Numbered from the stretch's first letter, positions 22,891 through 32,408 are shown. The stretch is DNA of 64,000 bases from JAZKFT01 sp040386335 (GCA_040386335.1 JAZKFT010000021.1:186001-250000), one strand, 5' to 3'. Made by a program: numbers and translations. Notes: a model not told the origin generated them from the letters alone.

Positions 22891-23298
22891 ATGGCTAAAG
22901 CAAATCAGCAAAACAGCGCAAAAACCGCCGCTAAGAAAAGAATAGTGAAGGTGGATGCCTACGGCGATGCACATGTAAGTGCAACGTTTAACAACATCAT
23001 CGTTAGTTTAACCAACAAAACCGGACAGGTTATCAGCTGGTCTTCAGCAGGTAAAATGGGTTTCCGTGGTTCTAAGAAAAATACACCTTATGCAGCCCAG
23101 ATGGCCGCAGCCGATGCAGCCCGCGTTGCAATCGATGCAGGTTTAAAAAGGGTTGATGTATTTGTAAAAGGTCCGGGTTCAGGACGTGAAGGGGCTATCC
23201 GCTCTTTAGCCAACAGCGGCCTGGAAATAACAATGATCAAAGACGTGACGCCGTTACCACATAATGGTTGTCGCCCACCAAAGAAAAGAAGGGTTTAA
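22891..23298 (+). CDS. rpsK: Ribosomal protein uS11
   Basis: 135 residues with GDAHVSATFNNIIVSLTN near 25-42, the SSAGKMGFRGSKKNTPYAAQ segment near 51-70, GPGSGREGAIRSL near 95-107, and the invariant end PHNGCRPPKKRRV. It forms part of the platform of the small subunit. Confidence 0.97.
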   Translation: MAKANQQNSAKTAAKKRIVKVDAYGDAHVSATFNNIIVSLTNKTGQVISWSSAGKMGFRGSKKNTPYAAQMAAADAARVAIDAGLKRVDVFVKGPGSGREGAIRSLANSGLEITMIKDVTPLPHNGCRPPKKRRV

Positions 23299-23313
23299 TT
23301 ATAGTATTTATTT

Positions 23314-23346
23314 CCAAATCCCGCAATGGCGGGAATTTGGCTTTTT
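23314..23346 (+). terminator. Possible terminator after rpsK
   Basis: CCAAATCCCGC pairs with GCGGGAATTTGG with one bulged A and an AATG loop, followed by CTTTTT. It could partly end transcripts inside the operon or stabilise a 3' end. Confidence 0.6.
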
Positions 23347-23423
23347 ATAATCCAAGCTGACAGCCATACAAATTTTAAGATTTTTACATGGCTGCCAGGA
23401 ACTCAAAAATCTACCAATAAATC

Positions 23424-24029
23424 ATGGCACGTTATACCGGCCCAAAAACAAAGATCTGCCGCAAGTTCGGTGAGCCTATTTTAGGCAACGCAAAGTATTT
23501 AAGCAAGAACAGCAACCCTCCGGGTATGCATGGTGGCACCAAGAAGCGTAAAGCTCCGGGTGAATACGCCCTGCAGCTGAAAGAAAAGCAAAAAGCCAAG
23601 TACACTTATGGTTTGCTGGAAAAACAATTCCGCAAAACCTTCGTGGAAGCTGGTAAGAAAAAAGGTGTTACCGGTGAAAACCTCATCAAATTGCTGGAAG
23701 CACGTTTGGACAATGTCGTTTACCGCATGGGTATTTCCCCAAGCCGTCCATCTGCCCGCCAGTTGGTGAGCCACAAGCACATCACTGTTAACGGAGAGAT
23801 TGTAAACGTTCCTTCTTACCAATTGAAACCAGGTGATGTAGTTGGTTTAAAACCAAAAACTGAGCACAACCAAAACCTGCTGAGTTTCATCCGTGGTAAG
23901 AACCCTAAGTTTGGCTGGATCGACTGGAGTGATGCCGATAAGAAAGGTACATTCATTGCTTACCCTGAACGCGAAAGTGTTCCTGAGAACATCAAGGAGC
24001 AACTGATCGTGGAATTGTATAGCAAATAG
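23424..24029 (+). CDS. rpsD: Ribosomal protein uS4
   Basis: 201 residues: MARYTGPKTKICRKFGEPI, then an S4 RNA-binding domain near 90-155 (LLEARLDNVVYRMG, ARQLVSHKHITVNG, VNVPSYQLKPGD). It nucleates assembly of the small subunit. It lies between rpsK and rpoA in the usual order. Confidence 0.97.
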   Translation: MARYTGPKTKICRKFGEPILGNAKYLSKNSNPPGMHGGTKKRKAPGEYALQLKEKQKAKYTYGLLEKQFRKTFVEAGKKKGVTGENLIKLLEARLDNVVYRMGISPSRPSARQLVSHKHITVNGEIVNVPSYQLKPGDVVGLKPKTEHNQNLLSFIRGKNPKFGWIDWSDADKKGTFIAYPERESVPENIKEQLIVELYSK

Positions 24030-24066
24030 TAATTAGGGATTGGTAATTAGTAAGTATTTGCCACGG

Positions 24067-24105
24067 TAAGAAATCGTAAATCAAAAATCAAAAATCGTAA
24101 ATCGA
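24067..24105 (+). repeat. AAATCGT/AAATCAA tract before rpoA
   Basis: Units AAATCGT, AAATCAA, AAATCAA, AAATCGT, AAATCG run in tandem to within three bases of the rpoA start. Confidence 0.7.
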
Positions 24106-24107
24106 TT

Positions 24108-25109
24108 ATGGCTATATTAAATTTTCAGAAGCCCGATAAAATTGTTTTGCAGAAAACGAATGAGTTTGATGCGCAATTTGAGTTTCGTCCATTAGAGCCT
24201 GGTTATGGCTTAACCATTGGTAATGCGCTTCGCCGTGTATTGCTGAGCTCTCTGGAAGGTCATGCCATCATTGGTATCAAAATCGAAGGAGCCGACCATG
24301 AGTTCGCTACTTTGAAAGGCATTACCGAAGATGTAACAGAAATTGTACTGAACCTGAAGCAGGTTCGTTTTAAGAAGACCGTTGAAGGTGATGTTTCTTT
24401 TGAAAAAGTAACATTGAGCCTGAAAAATAAAACCGAGTTTACTGCCGGTATGATCAATGATGCATTGCAAAGTTTCGAGGTGATGAACCCCGAGCTGCAG
24501 ATCTGCACCATGGACAACAGCTCTAAACTGGATATCGAAATTCATATTGCCAAAGGCCGTGGTTATGTACCAGCTGAGGACAATAAGATCAAAGATGCGC
24601 CATTTGGTTATGTAGCCATGGATGCCATTTTTACACCGATCAAGAATGTAAAATACACGATTGAGAATACCCGTGTTGAGCAACGTACCGATTATGAGAA
24701 ACTCATCATGGACGTAGCTACAGATGGTACCATCAATCCTGAAGATGCAGTAAAACAGGCCAGCCGGATCCTGATCCAGCACCTGATGATCATCACCGAC
24801 GAAAACATCACTTTCGACAATAAAGAAGAGAAGAAAGAAGATGTGGTAGATGAGCAACAACTGCAACTGCGTAAGGTTTTGAAAACACCGTTGGAAGATC
24901 TTGATCTTTCCGTACGTGCCTTCAATTGCCTGAAAGCAGCCAAGATCAACAGCTTGAGCGAACTGGTTCAGTACGAGCAGGAAGACCTGATGAAATTCCG
25001 CAACTTTGGCCAGAAAAGCCTTAGCGAAATCGAACAGGTACTCGGCGAACGCGGCCTTGGCTTCGGTATGGATCTGAGCAAATTAGGTTTAGACAAAGAA
25101 GAATTGTAA
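24108..25109 (+). CDS. rpoA: RNA polymerase alpha subunit
   Basis: 333 residues. The N-terminal dimer domain has FEFRPLEPGYGLTIGNALRRVLLSSLEGHA near 25-54, and the C-terminal domain has LDLSVRAFNCLKAAKINSLSEL near 265-286 with the helix-hairpin-helix that binds DNA. Assembles beta and beta' subunits. A hairpin and repeat tract follow. Confidence 0.98.
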   Translation: MAILNFQKPDKIVLQKTNEFDAQFEFRPLEPGYGLTIGNALRRVLLSSLEGHAIIGIKIEGADHEFATLKGITEDVTEIVLNLKQVRFKKTVEGDVSFEKVTLSLKNKTEFTAGMINDALQSFEVMNPELQICTMDNSSKLDIEIHIAKGRGYVPAEDNKIKDAPFGYVAMDAIFTPIKNVKYTIENTRVEQRTDYEKLIMDVATDGTINPEDAVKQASRILIQHLMIITDENITFDNKEEKKEDVVDEQQLQLRKVLKTPLEDLDLSVRAFNCLKAAKINSLSELVQYEQEDLMKFRNFGQKSLSEIEQVLGERGLGFGMDLSKLGLDKEEL

Positions 25110-25117
25110 TACAGGTA

Positions 25118-25161
25118 AAGGGTTTAAGGTGAAAGGTGTAAAGCCTTTACCTTAAACCCTT
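25118..25161 (+). terminator. Long hairpin after rpoA
   Basis: An 18-bp stem (25118-25136 with 25144-25161, one bulged G) with loop TGTAAAG, arm beginning AAGGGTTTAAGG. There is no T run directly after it, so it may be an mRNA-stabilising hairpin and not a true terminator. Confidence 0.6.
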
Positions 25162-25189
25162 CGCCTTTTACCTTACACCCCGGGTTTTT

Positions 25190-25265
25190 CATTTCCACAC
25201 TTCCACATTTCCACACTTCCACATTTTCATTTGCACATTTGCCCATTTGCAAATCTGCACATTAT
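25190..25265 (+). repeat. CATTTCCACACTT-type tandem tract before rplQ
   Basis: About 75 bases of degenerate units such as ATTTCCACACTTCCAC and CATTTGCACATTTGCC, strongly biased against G. It occupies most of the gap between rpoA and rplQ. Confidence 0.75.
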
Positions 25266-25314
25266 CTAACAGGCTGTAATTCCTGACACGGTACAGCTTT
25301 TAAACAACATCGTC

Positions 25315-25866
25315 ATGCGTCACGGAGACAAACAAAACAACCTCGGCCGTAAAAAAGCCCATCGCGAGGCGTTGCTTAGCAACCTCGCCACTGCCCTGAT
25401 CACCCACAAGCGTATCGTTACCACTTTGGCCAAGGCTAAAGCATTGCGTGGATACATTGAGCCGATGATCACCAAAACCAAAAAAGTAGCTTCAAAAGAG
25501 CAGATCACGCACATGCACCGTTTGGTGTTTGCTGATCTGAATAACAAGGATGCAGTGAAAGAACTGTTCACTGTTATCGCTCCAAAAGTAGCAAGCCGCC
25601 CTGGTGGATATACCCGTATCATCAAATTGGGCATTCGCCCGGGTGATGCTGCTGAAAGAGGTATGATAGAACTGGTAGATTTCAACGAGATCTACGGTAA
25701 TGGTGTTGCCAAAGCCACCACTGCTGAACCAGCCAAGCGTACACGTCGTGCAGGTAGTGCTAAAAAGAAAGCTGATGATGTAGTTGCAACTGAAGAAAAA
25801 GCACCTGCAACTGAAGTAGCCGCAACTGAAGCTCCTGCTGCTGAAGAAACAAAAGCTGCTGAATAA
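25315..25866 (+). CDS. rplQ: Ribosomal protein bL17 with Ala/Glu-rich tail
   Basis: 183 residues. The first 120 are bL17: MRHGDKQNNLGRKKAHREALLSNLATALI, a KALRGYIEPMITK region and RPGGYTRIIKLGIRPGDAAE near 97-116. A low-complexity tail of about 55 residues follows (Ala, Glu, Lys and Thr in EEKAPATEVAATEAPAAEE), common in Bacteroidota. It lies at the edge of the peptide exit tunnel of the large subunit. Confidence 0.97.
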   Translation: MRHGDKQNNLGRKKAHREALLSNLATALITHKRIVTTLAKAKALRGYIEPMITKTKKVASKEQITHMHRLVFADLNNKDAVKELFTVIAPKVASRPGGYTRIIKLGIRPGDAAERGMIELVDFNEIYGNGVAKATTAEPAKRTRRAGSAKKKADDVVATEEKAPATEVAATEAPAAEETKAAE

Positions 25867-25887
25867 TATCAGTAGGTTTAAGATAAT

Positions 25888-25921
25888 AAATGGGCTGTCT
25901 CTTAACTGAGATGGCCCATTT
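25888..25921 (+). terminator. Operon terminator after rplQ
   Basis: AAATGGGC pairs with GCCCATTT (8 bp) with a further four to five pairs TCTC/GAGA inside and TTAACT as loop. The T run is short (TTTGCTTT), but the place at the end of the ribosomal operon fits. Confidence 0.7.
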
Positions 25922-26037
25922 GCTTTATGTACGGGTTTAACCACGCAAGTTCCGGTAAACGCGAAAACCTATCTGGCAGCCCGCACATCATTCCAGGTCG
26001 GCGGGAACAGTCTTAAGCAGGATGCCCGCACATTGTT

Positions 26038-26076
26038 CCCCGCTGGCGGGGACCGTCTTTGCCGCCAGGCAAAGAC
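26038..26076. repeat. Twin hairpins before the GH28 gene
   Basis: CCCCGC-TG-GCGGGG (26038-26051) is followed by a 9-bp stem GTCTTTGCC / GGCAAAGAC around GCCA (26055-26076). The gap 25922-26167 holds nothing else that could be recognised. A GCCA loop recurs at 27793. Confidence 0.7.
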
Positions 26077-26167
26077 AGGGGTGGTCTGTCGTCAGGTATG
26101 TACAGGATGCCAATAATCAATTTCCTCCCCAACTTGCATCCTCGATTTAGACCCTAAAGTTTGCTAT

Positions 26168-27616
26168 ATGAAATTAAGAACGGTTTCGTTTTTTAAGTTG
26201 TTCCTGGTTGCGCTGGGCACCAGCTTTACCCTCTTACATGCCGCCCCTACACCTGCATCCGGCCTGGATTGGGTAAAAAAAGTTGGTGCTAAAACCTTTC
26301 CCTCCGGTACCAAAGTTTTTATGGTAAACAATTATGGCGCTGTTAGTGATACGGTAACCATTAATACAAAGGCCATTCAGAAAGCGATAGACGACTGTGC
26401 TGCTAAAGGCGGCGGTATCGTGGCTTTCAAACCCGGCACCTATGTTACCGGGTCTATATTTATCAAATCCAATGTGCAGTTAAGAATAGACAAAGGCGTG
26501 CTGATCTTAGGCTCCCAGAACTTTGATGATTACCCCGATATGGATACCCGAATTGCCGGCCTGGAGATGAAATGGCCTGCTGCGCTGATCAACCTCAATA
26601 ATGTGAAAAATGCAGCCCTCACAGGCTCCGGTACCGTCAATGCAAGGGGCAAATTCTGTTGGGATAAATACTGGGCCACCCGGAAAATTTACGATGCCAA
26701 AGGCCTTCGCTGGATCGTGGATTACGACGTGAAACGTGTAAGGACCGTACTGGTGCAAAATTCATCCGACGTTACAATCAAAGGGCTTACGTTTAAAAAC
26801 GCCGGTTTCTGGACGGTGCAGCTATTGTATTCCACCCGTTTAACTGTAGATGGCATTATCATCAAAAACAACGAAGATGGCAGCGGCCCCAGCACCGATG
26901 GGGTAGACGTGGATTCTTCTTCCTGGACATTGATCGAGAACTGCGATATTGATTGCAACGATGATAATTTTTGTCTCAAAGCTGGTCGCGACTGGGATGG
27001 TCTCCGTGTAAACCGCCCAACGGAATACATTGTTATCCGCAAATGCATCGCCCGCAGGGGTGCCGGCCTGGTTACGCTGGGCAGCGAAACATCCGGTGGA
27101 ATCCGCAACATCCTGGCAACCGATATGTATGCAAAAAACACCGACAATGGCCTTCGCATCAAATCAGCTTTTACCCGCGGTGGTACTTTAGAGAATATCT
27201 ATTTTGAAAATTCGGTGCTGGATTCTGTGAATAATGCTTACCAGTTTAACCTGAACTGGAACCCTGCTTACAGTTATTCTGAATTGCCGAAGGGTTATAA
27301 TTACGATTCCATTCCACCCCATTGGAAATCCATGCTGCGCCATGTAGAGCCGCCGGAATTGGGCATACCACATGCCAAAAACATTTATGTCAGTAATGTA
27401 GTGGTGACCCATGCGAACGTAGCCTTTTCAGGCGGAGGCTATGAGAAATCCCTGCTTGAAAATTTTGTGTTCACCAATTGCACCATCACCGCTTCACAAA
27501 TAGGTGTATTGGAATATGTAAAGGGCTGGAAATGGAACAATGTATCGGTAGATGTTAGTATTAAGAAGGCAGAAAAGGCAGTGGAAGGAATTGAGCATTT
27601 GGAAAGATTGAAGTAA
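26168..27616 (+). CDS. Glycoside hydrolase family 28, secreted
   Basis: 482 residues, signal peptide then a right-handed parallel beta-helix. Family motifs: STDGVDVDS near 242-250 (usual NTD), CNDDNFCLKAG near 263-273 with the two Asp, and RIKS near 330-333. The fourth motif, normally GHG, reads GAG near 298-300, so the usual active-site His is Ala. GH28 enzymes cleave polygalacturonan or rhamnogalacturonan chains by inversion. The neighbouring lyases and esterases point to rhamnogalacturonan-I as target. Whether the Ala weakens activity or marks a different GH28 subgroup cannot be told here. Confidence 0.92.
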   Translation: MKLRTVSFFKLFLVALGTSFTLLHAAPTPASGLDWVKKVGAKTFPSGTKVFMVNNYGAVSDTVTINTKAIQKAIDDCAAKGGGIVAFKPGTYVTGSIFIKSNVQLRIDKGVLILGSQNFDDYPDMDTRIAGLEMKWPAALINLNNVKNAALTGSGTVNARGKFCWDKYWATRKIYDAKGLRWIVDYDVKRVRTVLVQNSSDVTIKGLTFKNAGFWTVQLLYSTRLTVDGIIIKNNEDGSGPSTDGVDVDSSSWTLIENCDIDCNDDNFCLKAGRDWDGLRVNRPTEYIVIRKCIARRGAGLVTLGSETSGGIRNILATDMYAKNTDNGLRIKSAFTRGGTLENIYFENSVLDSVNNAYQFNLNWNPAYSYSELPKGYNYDSIPPHWKSMLRHVEPPELGIPHAKNIYVSNVVVTHANVAFSGGGYEKSLLENFVFTNCTITASQIGVLEYVKGWKWNNVSVDVSIKKAEKAVEGIEHLERLK

Positions 27617-27648
27617 TGAGTAATGAGTGGTGAGTAATGCGTAATACG
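27614..27648 (+). repeat. GAGTAAT tandem tract after GH28
   Basis: Units GAGTAAT, GAGTGGT, GAGTAAT, GCGTAAT begin at the stop codon of the GH28 gene. Confidence 0.65.
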
Positions 27649-27783
27649 ACAGGTGAATTTTTTTTGACCAGCTTTTGATTTTGATGGCATCGACATTGGC
27701 GACGCTCCTTTCAACAACAGAATATGTAGCATCAAGCTTGACTGACGGATGTAACTAAATAAAAAGTTTCTTACAGAGAGGCA

Positions 27784-27805
27784 CCCTTCTCCGCCAGGAG
27801 AAGGG
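27784..27805. repeat. Hairpin with GCCA loop before GH2
   Basis: CCCTTCTCC and GGAGAAGGG form a perfect 9-bp stem around GCCA, the same loop as the hairpin at 26055-26076. It sits in the 261-base gap between GH28 and GH2 genes, which holds no gene. Confidence 0.65.
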
Positions 27806-27877
27806 CCGGGGATGAGGCCTCCCTCGGTATAAGGACGCCATCAATTAACTAAATAACTATCGCCATCTACGCCTAAA

Positions 27878-30208
27878 ATGAAAACTATTTTTAATAAATC
27901 ATTCAGCATTTTACTGGCAGCTATTTTATGTTGCACGGTAGTGAATGCTCAGTCTTCCCGCCAAATCCTTTCCTTCGACAACGGTTGGAAATTTATAAAG
28001 CAGGATGCTCCCGGTGCAGAGCAGGCTGCTTTCAATGATGACACCTGGCGCAGTCTGAATGTTCCCCACGACTGGAGCATCGAAGGCCCTTACGACCGCG
28101 GCAATAAGACCGGTCGTGGCGGAGGTTATTTGCCGGGGGGTATTGGCTGGTACCGCAAGACTTTTTCACTCGACGCAGCCGACGCCCAAAAGAAATTCTT
28201 TATAGAATTTGATGGCGTAATGGCCAATAGTGAAGTCTGGATCAATGGCCATCTATTGGGCAAACGTCCCAATGGTTATTCCAGTTTTCAATATGATTTA
28301 AGCGGGCACCTGAATTTTGGTAATAGTCAAAAAAATGTGCTTTCGGTTAAGGCAGATAATACGGTGCAACCGGCTTCACGCTGGTATACAGGCGCGGGTA
28401 TTTACAGGCATGTGCGTTTGGTTAGCACACAGCCGGTGCATGTGGCGCATTGGGGGTCTTTTGTAACAACCACCAACGTATCGGCACAGAAAGCCACGGT
28501 AAAAATTCAAACCAAAATTCAAAATCCGGAAAACACCAATTCAACGGTGCTGCTGGTCACAACCATTGTTTCGCCTGATGGGAAAACCGTGTCGACCGTA
28601 GAGTCAAAACAAAAATTGCAGACCGGTGATACAGATGTTTTTCAAACAGCCGGAGTTACCAACCCCGCATTGTGGGATACGGAAACACCACAACTCTACA
28701 CGGCCGTCACTAAGATAATGGCTGGTAAGAAGGAACTGGACCAGGTGAGTACCAGCTTTGGCATCCGTTCCATCAAATTCGAAGCCGCCACCGGTTTCTG
28801 GCTGAACGGAAAGAACATGAAAATTAAGGGCGTTTGCATCCACCATGAAGCCGGCGCTGTAGGGTCGGCAGTACCACTGCAGATTTGGAAGAAGCGGCTG
28901 CAGGCACTTAAAGACCTCGGATGCAATGGCATCCGCACCTCGCACAATGCGTTTGATCCGGCCTTCCTCGATCTCTGCGATAAAATGGGAATGCTCGTAA
29001 TGGACGAAACCTTTGACACATGGAACGCCAAAAAAAGCAGTGCCGAAAATGGGTACAATCTCTACTTCACCAACTGGTGGGAAAAAGATACCCGCGACCA
29101 GGTGATGAGAGACCGCAACCATCCCTCCATCGTTATCTACAGTATTGGCAACGAAATACACGATAACCTGAATGATAGTACGGGCTTTAGGAAATACAAA
29201 ATGCAACAGGATCTGATCCATTCACTGGATTCCACAAGACCTGTTACGATGGCATTATTCAGACCGGCAATTAGCAAGGTTTATTTTAATGGCTTCGCCA
29301 AATTAATGGATGTGGTGGGCCAGAATTACCGTGAAAATGAATTGGTTGTAGCACACGAAAATAATCCTGAATGGAAAGTAATAGGCACCGAAAACCGCCA
29401 CGAACTGGCGGCCTGGCTGCCGCTTCGGGACAAGCCCTATATGGCCGGCCAGTTTTTATGGACCGGGATCGACTACCTGGGTGAAGAAGACTGGCCCAAC
29501 ATCGCCCACGGCAGTGGTTTGCTGGATAAAACCGGTACGCCACGCAACCTGGCTTTCCAGCGCCAAAGCTGGTGGAGCGATAAGCCAATGTTACATGTTA
29601 TGCGCAAACAGGGCAATGCCGGCGCAGGCGAATGGATCAGCGACTGGAGCCCTACCGACATTGATACTTACGATGAAGCCCATGTGCAGGTATTCAGCAA
29701 TTGCGACGAAGTGGAACTGTTCCTGAATGGTAAATCGGTAGGCGCCAAAGCACGCCCTGCCGACAATGCCTCTGCCCGCACCTGGACTATCACTTTTCAA
29801 AAGGGAACCTTGAAAGCCGTGGCTAAAAATGGCGGCAAAACAGTGGCTGAGCAGGTACTTTCAACGGCTGGTGCCCCTGCCAAAATAATGTTGACGGTTG
29901 ATAAATCCTCCCTTCAAAATAACTGGGAGGATGTCGTTTTTGTAACAGCCACTGTAACCGATGAAAACGGAAACCCTTGCCTCAACGCCGATAATAAAAT
30001 ACAATTTAGTGCAACCGGCGCCGGCTCAATAGCAGCAGTAGACAATGCAGATATTTCCAGCAGCGAATCTTACCAGTCCACAGAAAGGTGGGCTTACAAA
30101 GGCAGTTGTGTTGCCCTGGTCAAAGCAAATAACAAACAAGGAAAAATTACCATAAGAGCAACTTCCGACAATTTGAAAGAGGGGACAATAGACATACAGG
30201 TTCAGTAG
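27878..30208 (+). CDS. Glycoside hydrolase family 2 (beta-galactosidase-like), secreted
   Basis: 776 residues, signal peptide ending near NAQ, sugar-binding domain with NVPHDWSIEGPY near 62-73, immunoglobulin-like domain, then a TIM barrel: CNGIRTSHNAFDP near 349-361, YSIGNEIHDN near 423-432 with the acid/base Glu, and VIGTENRHE near 500-508 with the probable nucleophile. A DUF4982-like and a further beta-rich Ig-like domain finish the protein. Likely removes beta-galactosyl groups from rhamnogalacturonan-I side chains in the periplasm, as inferred from neighbours. Confidence 0.93.
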   Translation: MKTIFNKSFSILLAAILCCTVVNAQSSRQILSFDNGWKFIKQDAPGAEQAAFNDDTWRSLNVPHDWSIEGPYDRGNKTGRGGGYLPGGIGWYRKTFSLDAADAQKKFFIEFDGVMANSEVWINGHLLGKRPNGYSSFQYDLSGHLNFGNSQKNVLSVKADNTVQPASRWYTGAGIYRHVRLVSTQPVHVAHWGSFVTTTNVSAQKATVKIQTKIQNPENTNSTVLLVTTIVSPDGKTVSTVESKQKLQTGDTDVFQTAGVTNPALWDTETPQLYTAVTKIMAGKKELDQVSTSFGIRSIKFEAATGFWLNGKNMKIKGVCIHHEAGAVGSAVPLQIWKKRLQALKDLGCNGIRTSHNAFDPAFLDLCDKMGMLVMDETFDTWNAKKSSAENGYNLYFTNWWEKDTRDQVMRDRNHPSIVIYSIGNEIHDNLNDSTGFRKYKMQQDLIHSLDSTRPVTMALFRPAISKVYFNGFAKLMDVVGQNYRENELVVAHENNPEWKVIGTENRHELAAWLPLRDKPYMAGQFLWTGIDYLGEEDWPNIAHGSGLLDKTGTPRNLAFQRQSWWSDKPMLHVMRKQGNAGAGEWISDWSPTDIDTYDEAHVQVFSNCDEVELFLNGKSVGAKARPADNASARTWTITFQKGTLKAVAKNGGKTVAEQVLSTAGAPAKIMLTVDKSSLQNNWEDVVFVTATVTDENGNPCLNADNKIQFSATGAGSIAAVDNADISSSESYQSTERWAYKGSCVALVKANNKQGKITIRATSDNLKEGTIDIQVQ

Positions 30209-30258
30209 GGGCAGACTGCGTGTCTGTCCAATCAATGAGAATAAATTCGAAAACTTAC

Positions 30259-30391
30259 GCGTCATTGCAAGGCTGGGTTCTTGCCCTGCCGAAGCAATCT
30301 CCACGAATTTAATTTGAGTGGCTGTTTATACTGTAACCCGGCTGACGAATAGCAAGGGATTGCTTCGGGCAAGAACCCTCGCAATGACGGA
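30259..30391. repeat. Palindromic interspersed repeat, copy 1
   Basis: Begins GTCATTGCAAGG with TTCTTGCCC and ends GCAAGAACCCTCGCAATGAC; the halves are inverted around a variable middle. Same family as 35146, 52914 and 60220. It lies between GH2 and PL11 genes. Confidence 0.85.
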
Positions 30392-30492
30392 CCTTTTTTT
30401 AGCTCGCAATGACTGATTTCCCATTCACACTAATTAACCTCAATTAGCATTCTTACCGTTAATAACAAATTAAAAAAAACGTTATTTACACG

Positions 30493-32313
30493 ATGAAAAA
30501 AATACTAACTGCCATCCTCTTTTTTTCTACAATTACAACTTTTGCGCAACACCATATGGAATGGCTGGACCGCGGCGTAGTAGCAGTGAGAGATAGCGCC
30601 AAAGTCTTTGTCAGCTGGCGTTTGCTGGGAACAGAGGCGGAAGATATTGCTTTCAACCTGTACCGAACTACAGATGGAAAAACGACAAAGCTTAACAGCA
30701 AACCCCTGGCACAGGAAACAAGTTTTACAGATGATAGTACTGACCCTTCAAAGGAATATAGCTATGCTGTTTCAGCGGTTGTAAAAACCAAAGAACTTGA
30801 AAAAAGCAAGCCATTTGTTTTAAGGGCCAATTCAAAAAATTACCTCTCCATTATTTTGCAAAACCCCAAAGGCTATGCACCCAACGATTTAAGTACCGGC
30901 GACCTGGATGGCGATGGGGAATACGAGATCATTGTTCATCAAACAGGCCGCGGCAGGGATAATTCACAGGCAGGATTAACAGACCCACCCATCTTCCAGG
31001 CCTATAAACTGGATGGTACATTGTTATGGGAAATTAACCTTGGCCGGAACATTCGTGAGGGTGCCCATTACACGCAGTTTATCGTTTTCGATTTGGATGG
31101 TGACGGCAAGGCAGAAATATCCATGAAAACCGCAGATGGTACCATCGATGCCAAAGGAAAAGTGATCGGTGACAGTTCCAAAGACTACCGAAACAAAGAT
31201 GGCCGCGTGTTAGACGGACCAGAATTTTTTACCATATTTAATGGGCTTACCGGTGAGGCAATGGCTACCACAGATTATATCCCTTCCCGTGGAGATATTG
31301 GTGGCTGGGGAGGCATTGGTGGTAATGGAGGCAACGATAGAAATGGTAACCGGGTAGATCGTTTTATTGCCGGTGTCGCCTACCTCGATGGTGTGCTGCC
31401 AAGTGTTTTTATGTGCCGTGGTTATTATGGCAGAACCGTATTGGCCGCCTGGGATTGGCGTGGTGGCAAACTAACCAGCCGCTGGGTTTTTGATAGTAAA
31501 GATGGCAAGGACCCATACTCCGGCATGGGCTACCACAGTCTTAGTGTGGCCGATGTAGACGCAGATGGCAAAGACGAAATTATTTATGGAAGTATGGTGG
31601 TGGATGATAATGGAAAGGGACTATTCACTACTGGCTTACGTCATGGCGATGCTTTGCATGTTACCGATTTGGATCCAACCCGCCCGGGGCTTGAAGTTTT
31701 TGGGGTACACGAAATTGAGGATGGTACAAAGGGACCCGGGGTAGCTTTATATGCTGCCAAAACAGGAGAGATCTATTTTACCGGCAGTATGGATAAAGAT
31801 GTAGGCAGGGGAGTGGCAGCAAACATTGATGCTACAAACCCCGGCGCAGAAATGTGGTGGTCGGGCAGCAATGGATTGTATAATATGAAAGGCGAACGTA
31901 TTGGCGATGCACCCCGCTCCACCAACTTTGTAATCTGGTGGGATGGCGGACTGACGCGCCAGTTGCTCGATGGAAATCACATTGACCAATACAACGGTAC
32001 CCGACTGTTAACAGCCGAGAATTGCACATCCAACAATGGCTCAAAATCCACGCCAGCCCTCAGTGCAGACTTATTCGGCGACTGGCGGGAAGAGGTCATT
32101 TTCAGAACCACTGATAACAAAGAACTTAGAATTTTCAGCACGCCTATCGCTACCAAACACCGTATGCCTACGCTCATGCACAACCCACAATACCGGGTGG
32201 CTATTGCATGGCAGAATGTTGGTTACAATCAGCCCCCGCACCCCAGCTTTTATATAGGTGATGATATGGTGAAGCCAATCAAGCCAAACATTGTCGTATC
32301 TAACAAGAAGTAA
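30493..32313 (+). CDS. Rhamnogalacturonan lyase, family PL11 (first copy)
   Basis: 606 residues with signal peptide (ends near TTFAQ). PL11 features: an N-terminal Ig-like domain (MEWLDRGVVAVRD, VFVSWRLLGTE), then a beta-propeller with several calcium-binding Asp loops such as GDLDGDGEYEI near 136, FDLDGDGKAEI near 200 and VADVDADGKDEI near 353. The end has DWREEVIFRTTDNKELRIFST and NQPPHPSFYIG, as in YesW/YesX-type enzymes. It cleaves the rhamnose-galacturonate backbone by beta-elimination. It is about 60% similar in pattern to the next gene, which suggests a tandem duplication. Confidence 0.95.
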   Translation: MKKILTAILFFSTITTFAQHHMEWLDRGVVAVRDSAKVFVSWRLLGTEAEDIAFNLYRTTDGKTTKLNSKPLAQETSFTDDSTDPSKEYSYAVSAVVKTKELEKSKPFVLRANSKNYLSIILQNPKGYAPNDLSTGDLDGDGEYEIIVHQTGRGRDNSQAGLTDPPIFQAYKLDGTLLWEINLGRNIREGAHYTQFIVFDLDGDGKAEISMKTADGTIDAKGKVIGDSSKDYRNKDGRVLDGPEFFTIFNGLTGEAMATTDYIPSRGDIGGWGGIGGNGGNDRNGNRVDRFIAGVAYLDGVLPSVFMCRGYYGRTVLAAWDWRGGKLTSRWVFDSKDGKDPYSGMGYHSLSVADVDADGKDEIIYGSMVVDDNGKGLFTTGLRHGDALHVTDLDPTRPGLEVFGVHEIEDGTKGPGVALYAAKTGEIYFTGSMDKDVGRGVAANIDATNPGAEMWWSGSNGLYNMKGERIGDAPRSTNFVIWWDGGLTRQLLDGNHIDQYNGTRLLTAENCTSNNGSKSTPALSADLFGDWREEVIFRTTDNKELRIFSTPIATKHRMPTLMHNPQYRVAIAWQNVGYNQPPHPSFYIGDDMVKPIKPNIVVSNKK

Positions 32314-32408
32314 TAGCTATAATCGAGATGACCTTACATGTCTCTCCGGGAAAGGAGTTTTATGAAACAATTTGAAAAATAAATTTCTTCATATTTCAAT
32401 CATCAGCC

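Noticed and set aside
24210..24866. Long minus-strand frame opposite rpoA
   Set aside because: It is an artefact of rpoA codon use; no recognisable domain.
25190..25265. CRISPR array in the repeat tract before rplQ
   Set aside because: The units are short, degenerate and without spacers.
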